This document shows, piece after piece, positions 57,705-64,000 of a DNA stretch of 64,000 bases; within the stretch, counting starts at the first letter, position 1; every line of letters begins with the position of its first letter. This stretch comes from Ophiocordyceps camponoti-saundersi (nom. inval.) (taxonomy: Eukaryota > Ascomycota > Sordariomycetes > Hypocreales > Ophiocordycipitaceae). Made by a program: the position numbers and the translations under genes. The DNA is taken from NCBI GenBank assembly GCA_003339415.1, contig PDHQ01000001.1, positions 683,857-747,856 on the forward strand. Direction: 5' to 3'. The notes under the pieces were generated by a model. That model searched no databases, was not told the DNA's origin, and was given only the letters and a program-made list of their open reading frames with translations.

Positions 57705-59381
57705 TCAGCCAGAGCCCGAGTCAGAAGACTTCTTCTTTCCGTCCGCGGTCTCGTCCGCGTTGTGAGCCGCTTGGTTTTTGGTCAACGAGTGCCAGATGGA
57801 CTTCAGAAATCCTTCCTGCTTGTTGAGGTCGCCTTCGGTTTGTGCACTGTTGGCGGAGAAATTTAGTACGAGACAAGAGGGTTGAACAATAAAGAAAGCG
57901 CCTCACCTCGAAGGCGAGACGTTCATGACCCTCCGAGCACTCTTATCACCCATCTCGTCGGCCATCATCTCCATCAGGGTCCGCTGATTGGCAGTGAGAG
58001 AGGTGGGCATATTGACGCGCCACACGACTTTGAGGTCGCCCCATCCGGACCTCTTGCCGAGGCGCCTCATGCCCATACCCGACAGGGTCTGGACGTCGCC
58101 GGTGCCGGTGCCGGTGGCCACCTTGACCTTGACCGTTCCGTCCACCGTCGGGATCTCCACCTGTCCGCCGAGAAGGGCGGTGGTGAAGGGTATGCTGGCC
58201 CTGTGCCGCAGGTCGGCGCCGTCTCTTTCGAACCTGGGGTCCCGCGCGACGCGAACGCAGACGTAGAGGTCTCCACGCTGGGAGGGAGCATCGGGGTTTG
58301 ACTCTCGTCCCATGGCCGGCGCGTCGCCCGCCCCTTCGAACTTGAGCCGCATGCCGTCCTCGATGCCGGCGGGAATCTCGACCTGTATTGGGATCCTGTC
58401 GCGGACGACGCCATTTCCCGAGCATTTCGAACACTGCGAGCCCTTGGGTATGGTCGAGCCGGTGCCGGAGCAGGTGTTGCACTGGGCAGCCATCTGCATG
58501 TTGCCGTGCATGAAATGCAGCCTGGTTCCGGTGCCGTTGCAGTTCTTACAAGGAGATCTCTTGGCCCCGGACTTGAGGCCGCTGCCGGAGCACGAGTCAC
58601 ACGACGTCATGGGCGTGGTCGTCACTCTCTTTGTTGTTCCCTTGGCCGCCTCGGCGAATGTGATGTTCGTGTGGACCTCAATATTTTCACCGACAAAGAT
58701 CTCCTGCGTTTCGAAAGGCGAACCGAAAGCGGATTCGAAGGGCGACTTTCCACGCCGTCGGCCGGACGACTGGCCGGTGAAAGCCTCGAAAATTTCCTCA
58801 AATGGGAAACCCCCCTTGCCGTTGAAGCCCGGGAAGCCGCCGGAAAAGGGGTTCCCGCTGCCGGGACCGGGTCCACCGCCTCCGCTTGGATCGAACGCGG
58901 CGGCACCGAACTGATCGTATTGCTGCCTCTTCTGGGGGTCAGAAAGGATTTCGTAGGCGGATTGAATCTCGGAGAAGCGATCTTTGGCCGTCGGATCCTT
59001 GTTCGTGTCGGGGTGAAATTTCTTGGCCAAGCCGTAGTAGGCCTTTTTGATATCGGCTGCCGACGCCGACTTGTTCACACCCAAAGCTTGGTAGGGATCT
59101 GTCTGCCGCAGCGGCCCGGTCGTATGAAAGCCCCGTTGTGTCCCCTTTTTTTCAGAAAAAAAAAAGGTCAGCGAGAGTGCCGGGCGGAAGCGGTTGCTCT
59201 CTAGGTATCGGCTCACCCGTCGCGCCAACGGCGAGATCGGCCGTCTCCTTTCTGGTCTCGAAAAGGCTGTTGTATGGTACCGCGCTCTACCACAGCTGTA
59301 ATCTCGGACGACGACGACGATTGGACTTTGCGCCAGCATTCGGATAGGCGCAACCGCCTTGTTCAGGATGCTCGAGTTCAT
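57705..59381 (-). CDS. MDJ1: Mitochondrial DnaJ-type co-chaperone MDJ1
   Basis: Type-I Hsp40 of the mitochondrial matrix that drives Ssc1 (mtHsp70). Three exons, 59381-59217, 59144-57907 and 57846-57705 (phases 0 and 2), give 514 residues. The N terminus is a basic, acid-free presequence followed by [11 protein letters not shown] just before the J domain, which starts at DPYQALG with HPD in [10 protein letters not shown]. Then come a Gly/Phe-rich region, four CxxCxGxG zinc repeats ([32 protein letters not shown]) and the substrate-binding C-terminal domains ([14 protein letters not shown]). Intron 1 is 72 nt, a multiple of three with no stop, so leaving it in also stays open; its GTGAGC donor, GCTGAC branch, T tract and AG acceptor argue it is real. 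Confidence 0.93.
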
Positions 59382-59876
59382 CTTTTGACAGGATGAAGCA
59401 TCTGAAAGAAGAAGAAGAAAGAGAAAGAAGAGGAGGAGGAGGAGGAGAGAGGGATGGAAGATGAGAAGTATCAAGCAACGCTGTAGAAGACGATGGGGAT
59501 TTTCTCTTCGAACATTCGCGGTCTTTCTGCCGAAGAGGTTTTTTTTTCGGTAGCGGAAAAATATTAGACCGTACCATGGCCGATCCGATCTGCGTACCAT
59601 GGCACCCATCTGTTCGGCTTCAAACCGTCGTCTCATATCCGCTTCAGCACACTTACAGACTGCATAGTACTGTACACACTACACGTCTAGAATCGCCAAG
59701 AAGTTGCGAGGCCGGTGACGAAAAACCGAATTCTATCGCAAGCAAAGGGACACGCGCAGATGTTGTCCCAGATATCGATACTGAAGAAAGACAAAATACC
59801 AACCTACCCAACTACCACGCTCGACCGAAAAAAAAAAAAAAAAGCACATCCCACGCGAGATTCAAAGAGACAACCC
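59382..59876. other. Intergenic: MDJ1 promoter and SDR 3' flank
   Basis: 495 bp with GAA/GAG-rich sequence (59,405-59,455), short homopolymers and no gene. A 15-base A run lies at about 59,828-59,842. Confidence 0.55.
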
Positions 59877-60812
59877 TCAAGCCTCCCTCGGCTTCGGCTC
59901 ATATCCTCGCAGCTCCTCCTCCGTCCAGTCCCACAGCTTCTTCGCCAGTTCCTCGCTCTTTCCGACGGAGCTGCACTTCCCCCCGACACCGACCGGCTCG
60001 TAGTACTCTCCGCTCTCGACGCCCTTGGAGACGGACGCCCAGAGCTGGTTCTTGGCGCCCTGGTCGACGGGAGTGAAGAAGATGTTGGCCAGCGGACTCA
60101 TCCACCGCACCACGGCCGGCATCCCCGACATGCCGGACGCCAGGTTGGTCCGCACCACGCCCGGATGGATGGCCGAGACGGTCAGCTGGGGGTAGTGCTT
60201 GGCCAGCTGCTTGGCGTATAGAATGTTGGCAATCTTGCTCTGACCGTAGCGCTCAAACGCCCCCATGTTCTTGGCCTCGGTCTTGAGAGAGCCGAAGATG
60301 ATGCCTTCTTTCGGCGCCTGCCTGTGGGCTACCGAGGAGAGGCACACGACTCGCACGTCGGCATCGCTGTGATCTTTGGCAGTCTGGATCATGACGGGCA
60401 TCAGAAGCTTTGTGAGGAGCGCGTGGCCCATGTGATTGGTCCCAAACTGCATCTCGTAGCCGTCCTTGGTCAGCGCCGGTACCGTACCCATGATACCAGC
60501 GTTGAGCATGAGGATATCCAGCCGATCCGACTCTGACGTGACTGTTTCGGCCGCCTTCTTGACCGACTCGAAGGACGACAAGTCCATGTGTAGAAGCTTG
60601 ACGGGCGCGTCCGGAACCTGGGCTCGAATCTCCTTAATAGCCTCGTTGGCCCTGTCGACGTTGCGGGCGGCGAGCCATATCTGCCGCGGATTGTGCGGCG
60701 CAAAGTCGAGAATGGCCTGCTTTCCCAGACCGATGTTGCCTCCCGTGACGAGAATAACTTTTCCCTCGAGCGAGGGAATGTCTTTTTGGGGTTTGAAGCA
60801 GGTGGCGCGCAT
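59877..60812 (-). CDS. Short-chain dehydrogenase/reductase
   Basis: Single-exon, 311-residue classical-type SDR using NAD(P)H. Features are the Rossmann dinucleotide motif TGGNIGLG (about residue 23), an Asp in the HMDLSS block (about 75), NAG (about 106), the catalytic Ser in CLSSVAHR (about 156) and the Tyr-x-x-x-Lys pair in YGQSK (about 189). PGVVRTNL follows at about 215. The sequence is most like the retinol-dehydrogenase/WW-oxidoreductase-like fungal SDRs that act on small alcohols or ketones; the substrate cannot be inferred. All catalytic residues are intact. No partner gene suggests a biosynthetic cluster. Confidence 0.88.
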   Translation of the reverse strand: MRATCFKPQKDIPSLEGKVILVTGGNIGLGKQAILDFAPHNPRQIWLAARNVDRANEAIKEIRAQVPDAPVKLLHMDLSSFESVKKAAETVTSESDRLDILMLNAGIMGTVPALTKDGYEMQFGTNHMGHALLTKLLMPVMIQTAKDHSDADVRVVCLSSVAHRQAPKEGIIFGSLKTEAKNMGAFERYGQSKIANILYAKQLAKHYPQLTVSAIHPGVVRTNLASGMSGMPAVVRWMSPLANIFFTPVDQGAKNQLWASVSKGVESGEYYEPVGVGGKCSSVGKSEELAKKLWDWTEEELRGYEPKPREA

Positions 60813-61596
60813 CCTGCCGAAGGATTAGACGGGAAGGACAAAGTGATTGCATTGCAGGAGATAGGTGGAGTGTCAAGGTTATGTATTTAACTTCTCTCCT
60901 CTCGAGACCGACGCCTATAAACGGCTACACTTGGTTTCCTTCCATCCCCTGGACGTTACTCCTCTAGGTACACTAGGAGAAGGGGTCGAGAAGAAGGGTG
61001 GGGGAATGTGGGTTAGATTTGTCACTTCTTCAACGCCCGGCCGCGGTCCGGGCAGCTCGGACGCTTACCGGACTTGGATGTTTCACTACCCTGGTTTGGC
61101 AGAGGGAGTGACGATGAGTCTATGGTGTGACTCCCCGTGAAGAAGGCCAGCAAAAATCAACATGGAGGCCGGTAGAGACATAATGAGGTTCTCGAATAAG
61201 GATAGCCATCACATGTACGCCCTTTTTCCCCGGCTGTGTCTCGTATGCAGTCCCGGGGTTGAACTTCCACGCACGAGGGCCCTTGGTGTGGAGAGCATCA
61301 GGTGTGGAGCACTGGAGAGCATTAGTATCACGGCTATCACCACATCTTGGGTAGGTATGTAGGTAGATGGGCGGGCAGGTGAGGCGCGCGGAGTAGCCCT
61401 AGGCGTCAAAGTGCATCTCGTTCCACACCAGGTTTCCGGGCCGCAGGTCCTTTGTGCCTGGATCAGGGGATGAGGGATGGCTAATGTCCGGATGGAGGGG
61501 TGGTTCCGAGAAGCCGATTCTGCAGGCGGCAGCGGAACGCAGGTTCAAGCCGGCAGGCCGAGATTAGAATCGTGTTAGCCGAGCAGGTGTCGGCCA
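60813..61596. other. Intergenic, 0.78 kb
   Basis: SDR promoter and SAP30-like 3' flank, with a TAGGTATGTAGGTAG patch at 61,353-61,368. No gene is seen. Confidence 0.55.
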
Positions 61597-62300
61597 TCAG
61601 AAACGGCGAGGATCTTTGTCAGGGCTGCCGACTCTGGCGGCGTTGGCGGCGTTAACGGCCTTTTCGCAGCGGACTCGATGAATGAAATCGACCATGACGT
61701 CATTCTCCTGGATACCCATGCCGTTGAAATGTTTCCGCACGGCCATGGCCAGCTGCTCCTTGCTCTGGCGCCGGCTCTTCCGCCTAGCCACCATGGTAGG
61801 CGAGCACAGGCCGATGCTGCCGGGCTGGGACAGGACGCGTTGGTGATATGAGCTGGAAAAGGACGAGGGCGCGTTAAGCTGGTGCTGACGACAGTAGGCG
61901 TCCAGGGTGTGGCGCTCGAACGATGGCCAGTTCAACTGGGTCGTAGGTGATGGATCAGACAAGTTAGCCAGGCAGATGCGAAGAAAGAGAGGGTGAAGAA
62001 TGTGTAGAGACGGACGGTAGGGGCGACGACGACGACGTCTAGGCCAACAGGAGTAGAAGTCGGCGCCGCTGCCGCTTCTCGGATCAGCTGCGACATGCCC
62101 GTCTGGCTGGCGACGCGGCGCATCTTGGACGGCACGGGAAGAGCGGTAGAGGAGGAGGAGGCGGCGACGGCGGCGACTCGTTCCTTTGGGCCTCCTCCTC
62201 CTTGTCCTGGTCCAACTCCAGTTCCAGCTGCAGCTCCGGCTCCGGTTTCGGGCCGGTGGTCTTCGCCGGCGCCGGTGCGGGAGGCTTTGACAGGAGCCAT
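61597..62300 (-). CDS. SAP30-like Sin3-binding protein (histone deacetylase complex)
   Basis: Subunit that bridges Sin3 and histone deacetylase in the Rpd3/Sin3 corepressor. Two exons, 62300-62016 and 61935-61597 (phase 0; CTAAC branch, CCCAG acceptor), give 207 residues. The first 95 residues are Ala/Gly/Pro-rich and disordered, with a QTGMSQLIREAA helix. Exon 2 contains the Sin3-binding domain: WPSFERHTLDAYCRQHQLNA, SYHQRVLSQPGSIGLCSPTM, ARRKSRRQSKEQLAMAVRKH and NDVMVDFIHRVR, in the family's usual order and spacing. The GTCCGT donor is weak, so the exact junction could shift by a codon or so. Confidence 0.87.
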
Positions 62301-64000
62301 AGCGCTTGCCGTTATGATATTAATCTTTTCCTTTTTTTTTTCCTCTTTCGCTTTGGCTTAGTTTTGTTTTGTCTTTGTTTATCTGCGGGAACCGTTGAAA
62401 GAGATACCTTGTATGTATCTCAAAAAGGCAGCCTGAGATATCAGGCCTGGGATCAAATTCAGGTCTGGTGAGTTTTTTTTTTTTTCGTATTCGGGTTTTA
62501 CGAGGGGGAGTGGATTCTAATGTGCAAATAGTAGGTCGATGCACATCTCAGGGGGGTCCTACCTAGTTTTACTACACGGGATCATGGGACGATCTGAGTG
62601 AAAGAGCATTCCATCCGAAGGCAGGGACTGACGACTAGATAAGAGCGCTGAGCAGTACATACACTACAATCAAGTCAGTTAAACTAGTAGCTCTGCATCT
62701 GGCCGTTCTTCTTGAAGAAAACCGCAACAAAGGTTTCAAGATCATGTGCTTAAACCGCATCTGTATAGGTAACTATCAAACCCTGCAAGGTGGTAGGTTT
62801 CCTATGGACTTGGAAGATTGGATACGTCTGTCCCGAGAACATGCACCCACGAAGGACCGATCGGCGTATTTAAATCTTCGTATGTACGCACATGCTTATG
62901 ATGTATGTACATATGTTAAGCATGGCAAATGCGGAGGGCATGCTGTACGACACCAGGCATCCATTATTATTCCGGCCGGGACTTCAGACGGCAAAGAGAG
63001 GAGGGAGAAGTGCTGACAGATATTATACGGACGAGCCCCAGGTCTCGTCTTGTTTCCTTTCTTCGGTCGTCTTCCCTTATTCAGCAGGGTTATCTAGACC
63101 TTTCACGTTATGTGCTCCGTATCCCATCTAATATGTATCCCCATTAAGATAGAATGTGTACTATATATCTATCCGTATACATAGAGCACTAAATTACACA
63201 ATAGCATGATAATAGAGCCAACTCAGAAGATTTGAAGAAGAGAAAGTAGATAGAACATGTGTGTACGGATGTCCCTAGGTAGGTATGCATTTACACACGA
63301 GGGACACAACGAGAATGGAAGGTGAGGAATATTCCACCGCCGTCGAGAAGAAAAAGATGGCTTCCAGAAGAAAATAGACAAAAGGGGGTGTGGGAAGGGC
63401 CAACGGATCCAATCAAACCCTCCCATCCATCGGAACATCCCATCTCATCTAAGGTGACATCTACCATTACATCACAACCAACCAACCAACCAACCAGCTG
63501 ACAAGCAAATCTAAACCGAACCAACAAACCAGAACCGTAAACATGTCAACACTCACACCCATCTTTAAAGATCAGGGGGAAAGGGAAAAGGGGGGGGCAA
63601 AGAGAGAGGAACCCCAAAACGCCCCATACGTTCTAATCAGCGTAAGTGTGTGTCTTTTTTTTTCTGGTTTCAAAGCTCCAATTTGACATCTTGCATACGT
63701 ATGTACAATGTATGTTCCCTGCCATCGTATGACAAGTTTTGAATAACCGCCGAGAACGGAAGAAAGGCTTGTTCCCATGCAAGAAGGGCCACGGAAAAAC
63801 TTCATCTACAATCCCAGCCATTAGATGAACGAATGTATGTATGTATGTATGTATGTATGTATGCGCGGCTGCGAATGCACTCTTCCTGCAGGTAATTACA
63901 TCCATACATCCATACGGATACTCCGTACACACATATACATACATATACATGCATACCTCGTACACCGAAGCCTGTCTGTTCCTCACTTCTCCATTGACGT
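62301..64000. other. Intergenic to the right edge, 1.7 kb
   Basis: SAP30-like promoter side, T runs (62,331-62,341 and 62,474-62,485), AT-rich unique DNA, a (TATG)n array and one TACTCCGTA motif at 63,919. No gene or exon is supported. Confidence 0.5.
63833..63862. repeat. (TATG)n tetranucleotide repeat
   Basis: About seven tandem TATG units in non-coding DNA near the right edge. Confidence 0.9.

Overview
The window looks like a scaffold piece from a filamentous ascomycete, most likely a Sordariomycete of the Hypocreales. The evidence is compact genes with short introns (about 40-190 nt, GTRNGT donors, CTRAC branch sites, YAG acceptors), CT-rich leaders, and a full set of ordinary fungal proteins. 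Gene order and the close match of the anoctamin to the structurally known Nectria protein point to Hypocreales, but the genus is not resolved. Most introns below were placed by hand from donor, branch and acceptor sites plus reading-frame continuity; none has transcript support.

Layout. 0-5 kb: tubulin cofactor D (cut by the left edge) and a GH76 alpha-1,6-mannanase. 5-12.5 kb: repeat-rich, gene-poor DNA around one multi-exon SH3/Cys-His protein, containing a 10-N gap, very long G runs and a short segment duplicated from 38 kb. 12.5-22 kb: anoctamin/TMEM16, a metallophosphoesterase, a GH16+WSC wall enzyme and peroxin PEX12. 22-27 kb: an accessory block with a small secreted-protein candidate, a broken CBM20 (starch-binding) gene and a secreted Gln/Pro repeat protein. 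27-52.8 kb: housekeeping core with deoxyhypusine hydroxylase, cohesin loader SCC2, vacuolar Ca2+/H+ exchanger, IML1 and LST4/FNIP (head to head), DBP10 and SPF31. 52.8-57.2 kb: a gene-poor island carrying a ParB-like GQHR-motif gene. 57.7-62.3 kb: MDJ1, an SDR and a SAP30-like Sin3-binding protein. 62.3-64 kb: repeat-rich, no gene seen.

How the genes relate. IML1 (SEACIT) and LST4 (FNIP) are both negative or positive inputs to TORC1 through the Rag/Gtr GTPases and share one 1.3-kb divergent promoter region next to a vacuolar transporter gene. GH76 and GH16-WSC act on the cell wall. DBP10 (60S ribosome assembly) shares a divergent promoter carrying a double telobox with the J-protein SPF31. 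The least explained items are the ParB-like gene with its upstream cluster of TACTCCGTA motifs, the modular CBM20 relic, and the duplicated segment beside the gap, which is probably an assembly error.
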